A stretch of DNA of 64,000 nt from Acinetobacter chengduensis (GCF_003664645.1 NZ_RCHC01000008.1:1-64000), one strand, 5' to 3'; counted from the first letter of the stretch, positions 45,514-55,820 are shown. A program made the numbers and translations. The notes: a model not told the origin generated them from the sequence alone.

Positions 45514-46266
45514 TTAAATTGATTCAGCTGTTTTAAGATTACGTTGCAGTAAATCATACATTGCAGCTAAGCTCTTTTTTTCTACTTCAGCGTTATAGCC
45601 CAAGTCTACGCCATTGGCTTTGGCGCGCTCATCTGCTAATGGATTTGAAAATCCGTGTTTAGCATCTTCATAAACAATGACTTCATGCTCGACCTGAGCG
45701 TTAAACATTTCTTCTTTAAATTTTGCAACATCATCTAAGCTGACCATGCTGTCATCTTCCCCATGCAGAACCAAAATTTCCGCTTGAACTTGACCTTTTT
45801 CTGCTGGTATTTGGGCAGATAAATTTGCATGGAATGTGGCAACAGCACTTAAAGGAGCGCCAGAACGTGCCAAATCTAAAACGACTTTGCCACCGTAGCA
45901 AAAGCCAATCGCGCCCAGCTTAGATCCATCAACTTCTTGTTGAGAAGCAAGACAATCTAGTGCTGCAGAAGCACGATCTACAATGGTGTTACTTTGCTCA
46001 AAGGTTTGCATCATCCAAGCATAGGCTTGTTTGGCATCTGTGGTAACGTTCTTATTGCCATACATATCGAGAGCTAAGGCAGCATAGCCATTTTCTGCTA
46101 ATTCTCGTGCGCGTTGCTCTGTATATTCATTGCGTCCCCACCATTCGGGTGAAACCAATACGCCTGGAACAGCATGATCAGTTTCGGGTGTGGCAAAATA
46201 TCCAATTAAGAGCGTACCGTCCGCTGCACTATATTGAATTTCACGTGTTTTTATTTTCAGAGCCAT
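45514..46266 (-). CDS. Dienelactone hydrolase family protein
   Basis: This 250-residue alpha/beta hydrolase has the nucleophile Cys in AIGFCYGGKVVLDLA, the acid in LHGEDDSMVSLDDV and the catalytic His in DAKHGFSNPLAD, a complete Cys-Asp-His triad of the DLH family. Such enzymes open lactone rings in aromatic degradation, but many family members act on other esters. No aromatic-pathway genes are adjacent, so a general carboxymethylenebutenolidase-like role is as far as the sequence goes. It is cytoplasmic, with no signal peptide. Confidence 0.92.
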   Translation of the reverse strand: MALKIKTREIQYSAADGTLLIGYFATPETDHAVPGVLVSPEWWGRNEYTEQRARELAENGYAALALDMYGNKNVTTDAKQAYAWMMQTFEQSNTIVDRASAALDCLASQQEVDGSKLGAIGFCYGGKVVLDLARSGAPLSAVATFHANLSAQIPAEKGQVQAEILVLHGEDDSMVSLDDVAKFKEEMFNAQVEHEVIVYEDAKHGFSNPLADERAKANGVDLGYNAEVEKKSLAAMYDLLQRNLKTAESI

Positions 46267-46457
46267 GAAGCCAAATCCTTATTGCGATATGAATGCAAAG
46301 ATTAAAGCATAAAAATATAAGTTATTTATGATCAAGGCGGGGATTAAAAAGAAAAAATTAAGCTAAAAATATGCAGTATTTGATGGAAGCCAGCAGTAGC
46401 GTAGGGATGAGGCAGGCTTAGCCCTAATAATAAGTGATAAGCCTGAATTGTAATGAA

Positions 46458-47150
46458 TTATTTAGAATTCACGCTGAGTAGCTCAACATCAAAAATTAAG
46501 GTGCTGTTGGGTTCAATCACATCACCTGAACCAATTTGGCCATAAGCCAAATTTGCAGGAATAAAGAAACGATATTTCGCGCCTTCTTTCATCAATTGTA
46601 AGCCTTCAGTCCAGCCTTGAATAACTTGGCTCAGTTGGAAGTTAGCAGGATGGTTACGTGCTATTGAACTGTCAAAAACAGTATCATCAATCAAACGACC
46701 TTCATAATTGACGGTTACATTTGAATTGGCCTTCGGTGATTTGCCTGTACCTTCTTTAACTACAATATATTGCAAACCAGACTTAGTTGTTTTCACCCCT
46801 TCTTTTTTTGCATTTTCAGCTAAAAAAGCAGTACCAATTTTTGCATTTTCATCGGCTTTTTGTTTAAGTTCAATCAGCTGTTTTGCTTCTGCACGACGTT
46901 TGAATTGGGTCAATACACGCGTCATTTCTTCGTCAGTTAAAGTTGCAGCCTGACCTTGCGATGATGCTTTTAAGCCCTGTACAAATGCATCAATATCCAT
47001 ATCTTTCATAGCATCGGCATTGCTACGACCCATTAGGTAGCCAAAACTATATCCGACTTGTTCAGCAGTACTACTTTTGGTATTTACCTCTTTTGCAAAG
47101 GTAGAAGCACTTAGGAGTGCACAGCATAACAGGCTTATTTTAATTTTCAT
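46458..47150 (-). CDS. Exported FKBP-type peptidyl-prolyl isomerase
   Basis: This 230-residue periplasmic prolyl isomerase has a signal peptide (MKIKISLLCCALLSASTFA), then a helical FKBP_N dimerisation domain at about 25-120 (VGYSFGYLMGRSNADAM) and an FKBP_C catalytic domain at about 125-228. The active-site aromatic and acidic residues are seen in [28 protein letters not shown] and RFFIPANLAYG. It is a paralogue of the next gene upstream (47210-47923), with which it forms a tandem pair. Confidence 0.93.
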   Translation of the reverse strand: MKIKISLLCCALLSASTFAKEVNTKSSTAEQVGYSFGYLMGRSNADAMKDMDIDAFVQGLKASSQGQAATLTDEEMTRVLTQFKRRAEAKQLIELKQKADENAKIGTAFLAENAKKEGVKTTKSGLQYIVVKEGTGKSPKANSNVTVNYEGRLIDDTVFDSSIARNHPANFQLSQVIQGWTEGLQLMKEGAKYRFFIPANLAYGQIGSGDVIEPNSTLIFDVELLSVNSK

Positions 47151-47174
47151 GGTGTATCGTTCTCAAAATAAATG

Positions 47175-47196
47175 AAGGAGAGCAAATGCTCTCCTT
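47175..47196 (-). terminator. Hairpin after fkpA
   Basis: The perfect ten-base stem AAGGAGAGCA / TGCTCTCCTT lies between the two FKBP genes, with a partly T-rich tail on the minus strand. It may end or reduce transcription before the second isomerase gene. Confidence 0.6.
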
Positions 47197-47209
47197 GGAA
47201 TCATTTTTG

Positions 47210-47923
47210 TTATTTCACTTTAATCAGTTCAACATCAAAAATAAGCGTGCTATTTGGTGGAATTGTTCCAGGAACACCATTTTCACCATAACCCAATTTT
47301 GATGGAATATAGAGTGTAGCTTTACCGCCTTCTTTCATCAGTTGTAAGCCTTCAGTCCAACCGGGAATCACTTGATTCAGTGGGAATTCAATTGGCTCAC
47401 CGCGATCAATTGAGCTGTCAAAGACTTTACCATCGACCAATTGACCTTTGTAGTGTACGGTCACGATTGAATTAGCTTGAGGTTGTTTACCTGTGCCTTC
47501 TTGCGTAATTTTATATTGTAAGCCAGAAGCTGTCGTTACAACGCCAGGTTTTTTTGCGTTTTCAGCAAGGAAAGAGTCACTTGCAACTTGCACTTGTTGT
47601 ACCTGATCATTCTGCTTTTGTTGCATGTCTTTTTGGAACTGCACATAAGCTTTTTGTAATTCTTCTTCAGTATAAGCAGGTTGTGTACGTGCATGGCCTG
47701 CGCGAACACCTGTTACAAAGCTATCAATATCAAGCTCAGGTGGTGTTTGATGGGCAACTTCATAACCCAATGCATAGCTAATTTTTGCGACAGCAGAAGC
47801 ATTGGCTGCAGGTTGAGTTGAAGTCGCAGCCTGTACAGCTGGTTTTTGTGACGCAAAATACACTGGAACAAGTGCAGCACCGCCTAGTACAACAGCGACA
47901 GCAATGGGTAGGGCCTTACTCAT
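47210..47923 (-). CDS. fkpA: FkpA-type peptidyl-prolyl isomerase at the K-locus edge
   Basis: This 237-residue exported FKBP isomerase starts at the ATG at 47923 ([15 protein letters not shown]), with GGGA seven bases upstream; a TTG four codons earlier is less likely. The N-terminal hydrophobic segment is a signal peptide or anchor. The FKBP_N domain follows ([14 protein letters not shown]), and the C-terminal catalytic domain has [28 protein letters not shown] and [10 protein letters not shown]. fkpA is the standard left border gene of Acinetobacter capsule loci, and wzc is the next gene here, 253 bases away. Confidence 0.93.
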   Translation of the reverse strand: MSKALPIAVAVVLGGAALVPVYFASQKPAVQAATSTQPAANASAVAKISYALGYEVAHQTPPELDIDSFVTGVRAGHARTQPAYTEEELQKAYVQFQKDMQQKQNDQVQQVQVASDSFLAENAKKPGVVTTASGLQYKITQEGTGKQPQANSIVTVHYKGQLVDGKVFDSSIDRGEPIEFPLNQVIPGWTEGLQLMKEGGKATLYIPSKLGYGENGVPGTIPPNSTLIFDVELIKVK

Positions 47924-48133
47924 AAAATTTCCCAAATTATTTTAAATCTATAAAGTTGCTGAAAAGATTAGCAGACTTTTCCAGTCATGGCGCAATTGCT
48001 TGAGCTGGAAAACTCATCATAGTCCTGTCATATAAAATATTCTATAACAGACTGAATGTATAAAACATTTATCATACAAATAAAATGGATTTAATCGCCA
48101 AAATTTAATTTGTATGGCTCATTCTCGTTGTAT

Positions 48134-48163
48134 AAAAAAACCAATGCATGGCATTGGTTTTTT
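48134..48163 (-). terminator. Terminator of the wza-wzb-wzc operon
   Basis: The long stem AAAAAACCAATGC / GCATTGGTTTTTT with a three-base loop lies just after the wzc stop codon. Confidence 0.92.
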
Positions 48164-48176
48164 GAACAATAGTGCT

Positions 48177-50381
48177 CTAGTCTTGCTCTGGATTCGCTTT
48201 GTAACCATAAGAATAATTATAGCCATAACCGTAGCCATAACCACCTGTACCACGCTGAATATCATTTAGAATGACACCATTAATTTTGACACCCACTTGT
48301 TCAAAGCGGTTCATGGTCAATTCAAGCTCTTTCATTTGTGTTTTTGCAAAACGTGCAATCACAAGATTTACACCGGTATATTGTGAAATAATAATACCAT
48401 CTGTTACCGCCAACACTGGTGGTGTATCAATAATAATATGATCATACAAAGGTGAAAGTTGCTCTAATAACGCTGCAAATTTTGCAGAGCTGAGAAGCTC
48501 AGAAGGATTTGTAGGGTTTTTACCACGCGTGATGACATTTAAACCAGAAATTTCTGTCTGCTTAATAATGCTATCCAAATTGTGTTGGTCATTTAAATAA
48601 TCAGCAAGGCCTGGTGTGTTTTCAGAGTTGAAATACTTATGTAAATAACCGCGACGCATGTCTGCATCAATAATAAGTACACGTTTATTGCTCTGCGCCA
48701 AAATTGCAGCCAAGTTGGTCGAGATAAATGATTTACCCACTTCAGGTGCTGGACCTGAAATCATAATCAAATTATTTTTAGCACTATTCATTGCAAAATG
48801 AATTGCGGTACGCATGCTACGTAGGCTTTCAATTGCAATGTCATCGTTATTTTTAATTGCAAGAACAGGAATAGTTTTCTTTTTCTTTAACAGTTTAATA
48901 CGACTTTCTTGTACAGGTGAACGTGGTACGGTGGCATAAACTGGTAAATCGAGTTCATTTTCAATTTGAGAAGAATCTTTAATCCCTGAACGCATCATGT
49001 TGCGCAGTAATGCCAACAAGGTACCAAGGAATCCACCAAGGAAAATAGAAAGAATCAGAATTTGTAGCTTTTTCGGTGCAATCGGTTCAATTGGCTCAAC
49101 TGCCGTATCCACAATACGAACATTACCAATCTCACCAGCTTTCGCAATACGAAGTTGTTGATAAGAATTTAGTAAAGAGGTGTACATTTGCTGTTTCACT
49201 TCAACTTCACGATACAGTTGTAAATAACGACGTTGTAGGTCAGGAAGCTGTTTAAGTGTATTTTCCAATTCACCAATTTTTTTGTTTAATGCAGTGAGTT
49301 GTGCGCTCATCTGTTGCATTACAGGATGTTCAGCGGTGTATTTAGCACCAGCTTCAGCAACTTTTTGTTCTAATTCAGCTTTTTGTGTCTCAAGCGTCAC
49401 GCTTTGGGTCAAGTAAAGCTCAGATTCTTTAGTGACATCCACGGTATTATATTGCTGACGGAATTTGTTAAATTCACGTTCTGCTGTATCCAACTGTTTT
49501 TTCAAATCTGGCAGTTGCTCATCGAGAAACTTTAAAGTTTGTGCGCTTTCTGCAGAACGACGTTCAATATTTTGCTGGCTATAAGCTTTCATAACAGCAT
49601 TGAGCACTTTAGTAATGTGCTCTTTATCCTGGCCCTGATAATTTAGGCCTAAAATGCCAGTCATTTTACCTTTTTCAGCAACTGAATAATTGCTTAAAAT
49701 ATCATTGACTGCATTTGGCAGAGTTTGCTTTTCAAGTAGATAGCTATCTTTGAATTCATCCTGACTGAAAATGCTGATATTCCAAATACCTTCAGCAGTA
49801 CGCACTTGATTATTAGCATTTAACGTTCCATTAAATACCGTTTGATCATTGCGTGTATCAATGAGAGAGAATTTATTGCCATCAAAACTCAGTTTTAAAG
49901 ATCTGTTTAAATAAGTTGCTGGAACTTGAAATTTACGAACATCAAATGACTTTTCGTCATCTTTAAAAATAACTGACTGTTTTAAGTATTCAGTTTGATA
50001 GTTATGTGGTGCGAATAAGCGATCTGTGAATGAGTTTTGAGTGCCGGAAATTTTTAAATCTAGGTTAAGATTTTGAATGACTGTTCCAAGAACCAGACGC
50101 GATTTTAAAATCTCAATTTCAGCTTGTGCAGGTTGCTTTTGATCAATCATGCTAGAAAGATCGCCTAATAGAGCAGCTGAAGCCCCTTTGTTTTCTTCAA
50201 CTTGAACTAAGGCATCCACCGAATAGGTATCGGGCGTGGCGCGAAGATATAGTAACGCGCAAACTAAGCTTAAAATAACGCAGAGCGCAATAAGTTTCCA
50301 TTGAGCAATTAATGAGAAGAATAATTCTTTTAAATCAATGGTGTCTTCAGTATTGGTGTTTTGTTGGCTCATAATCGTCAT
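48177..50381 (-). CDS. wzc: Capsule export tyrosine autokinase Wzc
   Basis: Wzc is the inner-membrane polysaccharide co-polymerase and BY-kinase that drives capsule polymerisation and export with Wza. Of 734 residues, the N-terminal Wzz domain lies between helices at about 30-50 and 440-460, with coiled coil at about 270-400. The kinase domain has Walker A GPAPEVGKSFIS, Walker A' VLIIDADMRRG and Walker B HIIIDTPPV. The tail after about 710 is a tyrosine cluster (YGYGYGYNYSYGY, seven Tyr), the autophosphorylation site reversed by Wzb. It is the last gene of the wza-wzb-wzc operon. Confidence 0.96.
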   Translation of the reverse strand: MTIMSQQNTNTEDTIDLKELFFSLIAQWKLIALCVILSLVCALLYLRATPDTYSVDALVQVEENKGASAALLGDLSSMIDQKQPAQAEIEILKSRLVLGTVIQNLNLDLKISGTQNSFTDRLFAPHNYQTEYLKQSVIFKDDEKSFDVRKFQVPATYLNRSLKLSFDGNKFSLIDTRNDQTVFNGTLNANNQVRTAEGIWNISIFSQDEFKDSYLLEKQTLPNAVNDILSNYSVAEKGKMTGILGLNYQGQDKEHITKVLNAVMKAYSQQNIERRSAESAQTLKFLDEQLPDLKKQLDTAEREFNKFRQQYNTVDVTKESELYLTQSVTLETQKAELEQKVAEAGAKYTAEHPVMQQMSAQLTALNKKIGELENTLKQLPDLQRRYLQLYREVEVKQQMYTSLLNSYQQLRIAKAGEIGNVRIVDTAVEPIEPIAPKKLQILILSIFLGGFLGTLLALLRNMMRSGIKDSSQIENELDLPVYATVPRSPVQESRIKLLKKKKTIPVLAIKNNDDIAIESLRSMRTAIHFAMNSAKNNLIMISGPAPEVGKSFISTNLAAILAQSNKRVLIIDADMRRGYLHKYFNSENTPGLADYLNDQHNLDSIIKQTEISGLNVITRGKNPTNPSELLSSAKFAALLEQLSPLYDHIIIDTPPVLAVTDGIIISQYTGVNLVIARFAKTQMKELELTMNRFEQVGVKINGVILNDIQRGTGGYGYGYGYNYSYGYKANPEQD

Positions 50382-50391
50382 TCAAAAATAA

Positions 50392-50820
50392 TTAAATATG
50401 GTTTTTCCAGTCAGTGACACATTGCTGAATGAGTGCACAGGCTTCATTAAATGTTTCTTGATCCTTTTGATAAGGATCAGCAATGTTGCGTCCTTGCCAG
50501 TGGCCTAAGCGAAAGGTTTTGCCTTTGGCAAAAGGCCAGGTTTGCTCGACATGTTTTTGCTGATTTTGACTCATCACCAGAATTAAATCTGCTTGTTTAA
50601 TGAGATCAGCATTCAACTTACGCGCCACATGTGCCTGCATTTGAATCCCCAATTCAGCCATGCAATGTTGCGCTTTCTCATCTGCAGGGTGCCCTACGAG
50701 ACCAGAAATACCTGCCGAGTGTATTTTTAAATGTGGAAGTTCCTGTTTTAAAAAATATTCTGCCATTGGGCTACGGCAAATATTACCAATGCAGACCACT
50801 AAAATATTTTGAATCTGCAT
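50392..50820 (-). CDS. wzb: Low-molecular-weight protein tyrosine phosphatase Wzb
   Basis: This 142-residue phosphatase dephosphorylates the Wzc tyrosine tail. The P-loop CIGNICRSPMAEYF has the catalytic C-x5-R, and the acid is in NIADPYQKD near residue 115. Its start overlaps the wza stop by one base and it is 10 bases before wzc, confirming co-translation. It is cytoplasmic. Confidence 0.96.
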   Translation of the reverse strand: MQIQNILVVCIGNICRSPMAEYFLKQELPHLKIHSAGISGLVGHPADEKAQHCMAELGIQMQAHVARKLNADLIKQADLILVMSQNQQKHVEQTWPFAKGKTFRLGHWQGRNIADPYQKDQETFNEACALIQQCVTDWKNHI

Positions 50821-51920
50821 TACTGACCTAACCGATCGAAATTATAAAGTGCATTAGAGAACGGAATCACTTGGTTTACGACACGTTGCCAGCGAGCAAG
50901 CCCTGATGCATCGACATAAACGATATCATTGCTACGCATTTTAAACTGATTGGCTAAACCAAAATCACCAATGCTGTCTAAGCTTAAATGATAAATTTCA
51001 GTCATCGGATGACTCGGACTACTACGGACAACATAAATTTTGCCACGACTTGCAGAGAGTGGATTCAAGCCCAAGCTTTCCCCCAGCACATCGCTTAAAG
51101 TCATCCCTTGATCACGCATTGGCAGGGATTGGTTTTTTCCGGATTCACCCATGACATATATTTTTTGGTTTTCACGTGAATTGACGTAAAGCGTGTCATT
51201 GGGTTGAATGAGGAGGTTATGCAGTGAATAGCCTGCTTTTTCTAATTCGATGCTATTAAGGGCATAAGTTTGTCCTTGACGCACTAAAGTAATTGAAGTG
51301 TTGTCACCAAATTGTGTGTTTACGCCACCAGCAAGACCTAAGGCAGTATATACGCTGACTGGCTGATCGCTCAGGAAGAATTGTCCACCTTTCATGACGT
51401 TGCCTTGAACAGAGTAACGCTGACCTTGATAGGACAAAACACGTGCAACAACATCAGGAGTTTTTAGATAACGTGATAATTGATTGCGCAGTTCTTGATT
51501 GACTTGCGCCAAAGATTTGCCAGCAGCTTTATAACGACCAATCACAGGGAACTGAATATAACCTTGTTGGTCAATTTGATAGCCATTTGATTGAACACCC
51601 ACTTCATTATTAATATTGTTTACGGGTGGAGTAATTTCTGGATAAGCCCATAAATAAATAGACAGAATATCGCCAGCGCTGAGTTTATAATTGGTATGTG
51701 TACGATTAAATAAATGCGCAAAACTTTGTTGATTAAATTGAGCGGGCTGAAAAGCTGGAAGAGATTCTTGTGTGATTTTTACCACATTAACTTGTGTACC
51801 AAGATCAGTTTGATATAAGCCTTCACTTGGTAAATCATAGGTTTGTAAACCTGAAGTAATTGCGCAGCCAGTCATTCCCAAGCTGAGAGCTGCGATTAAA
51901 CTGTAACGGTATAAGTCCAC
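50820..51920 (-). CDS. wza: Outer-membrane capsule export lipoprotein Wza
   Basis: Wza is the octameric outer-membrane channel for capsule. Its 366 residues begin with a lipoprotein signal ending MTGC (Cys near residue 19). The polysaccharide export domain (YKLSAGDILSIYLWAYPE) starts near residue 80. SLBB-type domains follow (VQGNVMKGGQFFLS and YVMGESGKNQSL), then a C-terminal amphipathic helix (LARWQRVVNQVIPF). It is the first gene of the leftward wza-wzb-wzc operon, divergent from tviB across about 400 bases. Confidence 0.95.
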   Translation of the reverse strand: MDLYRYSLIAALSLGMTGCAITSGLQTYDLPSEGLYQTDLGTQVNVVKITQESLPAFQPAQFNQQSFAHLFNRTHTNYKLSAGDILSIYLWAYPEITPPVNNINNEVGVQSNGYQIDQQGYIQFPVIGRYKAAGKSLAQVNQELRNQLSRYLKTPDVVARVLSYQGQRYSVQGNVMKGGQFFLSDQPVSVYTALGLAGGVNTQFGDNTSITLVRQGQTYALNSIELEKAGYSLHNLLIQPNDTLYVNSRENQKIYVMGESGKNQSLPMRDQGMTLSDVLGESLGLNPLSASRGKIYVVRSSPSHPMTEIYHLSLDSIGDFGLANQFKMRSNDIVYVDASGLARWQRVVNQVIPFSNALYNFDRLGQ

Positions 51921-52322
51921 TCTAAATCAAATCCTATTTATAAAAATAATTGGGTCACACACATACGGGTTAACAAAACCCCAAATATAGATTAAAACAC
52001 GGTATGAATTTATACCATTATTGGGCGCTAATATAACACAAGAAAACTTTAGGTCGTATGCTTTTCCAAAATATCTGATGTAAACATGCTGAACTGTTTT
52101 ATAAGGTTATTAATATGTATTTGAATGTTGGTCTAATTTATTTAAATAAGGGTTTATAAATACATTTAAGTCTATTTCTATAATGTATCAAAGCTCATAT
52201 TTAATGTTGATTTATGTCGTGATCCTTTGTTCTACCGCATCATCTAGTAGCAAATTCTGCTATATTAGAGGGCTATTTCAACCTAACGATGAATCACTCT
52301 GCATCGATAGCAAGGCGTCTAT
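51921..52322. promoter_or_regulatory. Divergent control region of the capsule locus
   Basis: About 400 AT-rich bases without a gene separate wza (leftward) from tviB (rightward), so both capsule promoters lie here. A near-perfect palindrome GGTAT-g-AATT-t-ATACC at 52001-52016 is a candidate operator or part of the wza promoter. An extended -10, TGC-TATATT at 52258-52266, fits the tviB promoter. I find no JUMPstart or ops element. Confidence 0.5.
52258..52266 (+). promoter_or_regulatory. Candidate extended -10 promoter of the capsule biosynthesis operon
   Basis: TG-C-TATATT lies 57 bases before the tviB start codon. There is no convincing -35, consistent with an extended -10 promoter. Confidence 0.35.
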
Positions 52323-53600
52323 ATGTTACAACTCTCTGAACTAAAAATAGCAATTATTGGACTTGGCTATGTGGGTTTGCCTTTGGCTGTAGAATTTGGC
52401 AAGAAAGTACCCGTTGTGGGTTTTGATATTCATCAAAAGCGTATTGATGAGCTACAGAGCGGACAAGATCATACTTTAGAAGTTTCACCAGAAGAATTAA
52501 AGCAAGCAACGCATTTAAGTTACACCACCAATTTACAGCAGTTAGAAGATTGTAATTTCTTTATTGTTACCGTTCCAACGCCGATTGATGAATTTAAGCA
52601 ACCTGACCTTACTCCCTTGGTTAAAGCATCCGAAAGTATTGCTAAAGTTTTAAATAATGGTGATGTTGTTGTCTATGAATCCACAGTTTATCCTGGTGCA
52701 ACTGAAGAAGTTTGTATTCCTGTTTTAGAAAAAAACTCAGGTTTAAAGTTCAATCAAGATTTTTATGCAGGTTATAGCCCTGAACGTATTAACCCAGGTG
52801 ATAAACTACATCGTGTCACCAATATTTTAAAAATCACTTCAGGTTCAACAGCAGAAGTCGCTGATTATGTCGATCAAGTGTATAACTTGATTATTGAAGC
52901 AGGCACACATAAAGCATCAAGTATTAAAGTTGCAGAAGCAGCCAAGGTGATTGAAAACACCCAACGTGATGTGAATATTGCCTTAATTAATGAATTGGCA
53001 TTGATTTTTAATAAAATGGGCATTGATACAGAAGCCGTGTTGCAAGCTGCAGGCACCAAGTGGAATTTCTTGCCGTTCCGTCCAGGTTTGGTCGGTGGTC
53101 ATTGCATTGGTGTAGACCCGTACTACCTAACCCATAAAGCACAAGCGATTGGCTACAACCCAGAAATTATTTTAGCAGGTCGCCGTTTAAATGATGGCAT
53201 GGGTGCTTATGTGGTGACTCAATTAGTCAAAGCAATGCTGAAAAAGCGCATTCAAGTTGAAGATGCTAAAGTGCTGATTTTAGGCTTAAGCTTTAAAGAA
53301 AACTGCCCAGATATCCGTAACACACGCATTATTGATATTGTGAATGAACTCAAAGAATATCACATAGATGCTGATGTTTATGACCCTTGGGTAGATGCTC
53401 AAGAGGCTGAACATGAATACGGTATTAGTTCTGTACAAGCACTTGAAAATCACAAATACGACGCTGTGATTTTGGCAGTTGCACATCATCAATTTAAAGA
53501 TATGGGCGTTGATGCCATCCGTGCTTTGGGTAAATCTGAGCATGTGCTGTATGACTTGAAATATGTGTTATCTCAAGCCGAATCTGACCTTCGTCTATAA
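52323..53600 (+). CDS. tviB: UDP-N-acetylhexosamine 6-dehydrogenase (TviB/Gna type)
   Basis: This enzyme oxidises the C6 of UDP-GlcNAc or UDP-GalNAc to the uronic acid with two NAD+, feeding capsule sugar synthesis. It has 425 residues. The N-terminal NAD loop is [18 protein letters not shown], the catalytic Cys lies in [15 protein letters not shown], and the C-terminal UDP-binding domain contains [17 protein letters not shown]. It is the first gene of the rightward operon, at the place where gna lies in Acinetobacter K loci, and is followed 14 bases later by the matching epimerase. The expected product of the pair is UDP-GalNAcA. Confidence 0.94.
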   Translation: MLQLSELKIAIIGLGYVGLPLAVEFGKKVPVVGFDIHQKRIDELQSGQDHTLEVSPEELKQATHLSYTTNLQQLEDCNFFIVTVPTPIDEFKQPDLTPLVKASESIAKVLNNGDVVVYESTVYPGATEEVCIPVLEKNSGLKFNQDFYAGYSPERINPGDKLHRVTNILKITSGSTAEVADYVDQVYNLIIEAGTHKASSIKVAEAAKVIENTQRDVNIALINELALIFNKMGIDTEAVLQAAGTKWNFLPFRPGLVGGHCIGVDPYYLTHKAQAIGYNPEIILAGRRLNDGMGAYVVTQLVKAMLKKRIQVEDAKVLILGLSFKENCPDIRNTRIIDIVNELKEYHIDADVYDPWVDAQEAEHEYGISSVQALENHKYDAVILAVAHHQFKDMGVDAIRALGKSEHVLYDLKYVLSQAESDLRL

Positions 53601-53614
53601 GAGGACATGCCATT

Positions 53615-54637
53615 ATGAATCAATATCAACAGGTATGTGACAAGCTCAAAACTGCACCTAAAACTTGGTTGGTGACAGGTGTCGCAGGTTTTATTGGCTC
53701 GAACCTTTTAGAAACTTTACTTAAGCTCAATCAAACAGTGGTGGGTTTAGATAACTTTGCCACAGGTCATCAGCATAATTTAGATGAAGTGCAAGGCTTA
53801 GTCACTGCTGAGCAATGGGCGAATTTCCGTTTTATTGAAGGTGATATCCGTCAGTTTACAGATTGCCAAAAAGCATGTGCTGGTGTGGATTATGTGTTGC
53901 ATGAAGCAGCGCTGGGTTCTGTACCACGTTCGATTGCTGACCCAATCACCACCAATGAAACCAATATCAGTGGTTTCTTAAATATGCTCACTGCTGCACG
54001 TGATGCAGGTGTTGCCAGCTTTACTTATGCAGCCAGCAGTTCGACCTATGGTGATCACCCTGCATTGCCGAAAGTGGAAGAAAATATTGGTAATCCGCTT
54101 TCACCTTATGCAGTCACTAAATATGTGAATGAGTTATATGCGGATGTATTTGCGCGTGCATACGGATTTAAAGCGATTGGCCTACGTTATTTTAATGTGT
54201 TCGGTCAACGGCAAGATCCAAACGGTGCCTATGCTGCGGTGATTCCAAAATGGACGGCATCGATGATTGCTGGTGAAGATGTGTTTATTAATGGTGATGG
54301 TGAAACCAGCCGTGACTTCTGTTTTATTGATAATACGGTTCAAGCCAATATTTTAGCGGCAACAGCATCGAATGAAGCAAAAAATCAGGTGTATAACGTG
54401 GCAGTGGGTGACCGTACTACGCTCAATGAGTTGTATCGGGCCATTCAAGTTGCGCTTGCGACCAATAACGTTCAATTTGACCGTGATCCTGTGTACCGTG
54501 AATTCCGTGCGGGCGATGTACGGCATTCACAAGCCAGTATTGCCAAAATTGAGCAAGGCTTGGGTTATGCACCGCAATTTAAAATTGCCGAAGGCATTCA
54601 ACTTGCGATGCGTTGGTACGTGAACAACTTAAAATGA
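53615..54637 (+). CDS. tviC: UDP-N-acetylglucosamine(uronate) 4-epimerase (TviC/WbpP type)
   Basis: This 340-residue short-chain epimerase interconverts the gluco and galacto forms of UDP-HexNAc or its uronic acid. The NAD loop is [16 protein letters not shown], the Ser site is [10 protein letters not shown], and the YxxxK motif is [30 protein letters not shown] is the signature of the WbpP/TviC subgroup that prefers N-acetylated substrates. Together with the dehydrogenase it makes the GalNAcA-type precursor. It is followed by wzx after 10 bases. Confidence 0.93.
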   Translation: MNQYQQVCDKLKTAPKTWLVTGVAGFIGSNLLETLLKLNQTVVGLDNFATGHQHNLDEVQGLVTAEQWANFRFIEGDIRQFTDCQKACAGVDYVLHEAALGSVPRSIADPITTNETNISGFLNMLTAARDAGVASFTYAASSSTYGDHPALPKVEENIGNPLSPYAVTKYVNELYADVFARAYGFKAIGLRYFNVFGQRQDPNGAYAAVIPKWTASMIAGEDVFINGDGETSRDFCFIDNTVQANILAATASNEAKNQVYNVAVGDRTTLNELYRAIQVALATNNVQFDRDPVYREFRAGDVRHSQASIAKIEQGLGYAPQFKIAEGIQLAMRWYVNNLK

Positions 54638-54647
54638 TATTGAACAG

Positions 54648-55820
54648 ATGATTGCGAAACTCTTCGCAAGATATCAGTCCATTGGACTGATTACATTAAG
54701 TTTACTGGTCGGTGCGATAATTACATTTATCGCACTTCCTGTTTTAACACGCCTATATTCTGTTGCTGACTTTGGCGCTTATGGGATTGCATTGGCAATA
54801 GTCAGTGTTTTATCGACCGTTGCTAATTTACGTCTCGATCAAGCCTTATTGGTCGCTGAGGAACAAGATAAAAAAAGCCTGATCTTTGAAGGAACGGTAT
54901 TTTCAACAGCAATCGCTGTGATGGGTGGCATCGTCATCAGCTTTATTTTAAATGTGGAAATGGCGTTTGCAGTGGCCACAGGTGTGCTGGCTAATACTCT
55001 TATTCAAAGCTTATACAATTACCAATTTTCAGCACATAAAGAATATTTTTGTGCGGGTTTAAATATATTTCGTAGTGCAATCGTGGTGGCGGTTCAACTG
55101 TCATTACCGCTCGTGATGCAGATTAGTTTGGTGAATAGCTATAATCTGAGTTCAATCATCATGATTGTGGCGGTGCTGATCTATTTAATGAAGCATCAAC
55201 TGTATCAAGTCAGTTGGCAGGCATTTAAACATTATAAAGACTTTATTTATAGCAATACCCCACATGCCTTGCTGAATAGCTTTTCGCATAACTTGCCTTA
55301 CTACGTGGTGTCGCATTTTGTCGGTGTACAGGCGATGGGTTTTTATGCCATTGTCGAACGGACTTTACGTGTCCCAATCAATCTAATTTCACAAACCCTG
55401 CGTCAATTTTTTATCCGTAAATTTAAAGATGCGGATTCCAGCCAAAATGCGTTAAAAGCCAGTGTACTACTCAGTTTAGTTTCACTGCCGTTATTTGCTT
55501 TGGTCTTTGTATTGCCTGAATCTTTATATTTATGGGCTTTTGGCAGTGAATGGGTCGGTATTTCGGCTTATTTTCAAATTTTAGCTTTGGGTTATTGGGC
55601 GATTTTCTGTAATCCACCAAGTTCAGCGTATTTGATTGCCAAACGAAATAGCCAAGTGCTGTTTAAATTGCAAATTGTTGAACTGCTGATTAAATTCGCT
55701 TTATTTGCAGGCTTCTACGTAGCCTTTGCTGATCAAGTGTATATGTTGCTTGCCGTGCCTGTGGCGTTAATTTTCTATAACTTTGCCATTTTATATGTGG
55801 TGTGGAGAAACAAGAACTGA
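54648..55820 (+). CDS. wzx: Oligosaccharide flippase Wzx
   Basis: This inner-membrane flippase of the polysaccharide transport (PST) family moves the undecaprenyl-linked repeat unit to the periplasm. Of 390 residues, about 11-12 hydrophobic segments are visible, starting with a conserved first helix (LITLSLLVGAIITFIALPVL, shown in part) and the VADFGAYGIALA motif typical of Wzx. Its stop codon overlaps the start of the acyltransferase gene. Low sequence conservation is normal for Wzx. It is a little shorter than many Wzx proteins, but no break is seen. Confidence 0.88.
   Translation: MIAKLFARYQSIGLITLSLLVGAIITFIALPVLTRLYSVADFGAYGIALAIVSVLSTVANLRLDQALLVAEEQDKKSLIFEGTVFSTAIAVMGGIVISFILNVEMAFAVATGVLANTLIQSLYNYQFSAHKEYFCAGLNIFRSAIVVAVQLSLPLVMQISLVNSYNLSSIIMIVAVLIYLMKHQLYQVSWQAFKHYKDFIYSNTPHALLNSFSHNLPYYVVSHFVGVQAMGFYAIVERTLRVPINLISQTLRQFFIRKFKDADSSQNALKASVLLSLVSLPLFALVFVLPESLYLWAFGSEWVGISAYFQILALGYWAIFCNPPSSAYLIAKRNSQVLFKLQIVELLIKFALFAGFYVAFADQVYMLLAVPVALIFYNFAILYVVWRNKN

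Noticed and set aside
46350-46440. AGGCTTA/TAAGCCT inverted repeat after the second FKBP gene
   Set aside because: Only seven base pairs with a loop of about 17 bases and no T run; too weak to call a terminator.
51921-52322. JUMPstart/ops element in the capsule control region
   Set aside because: No GGCGGTAGC-like sequence is present on either strand.
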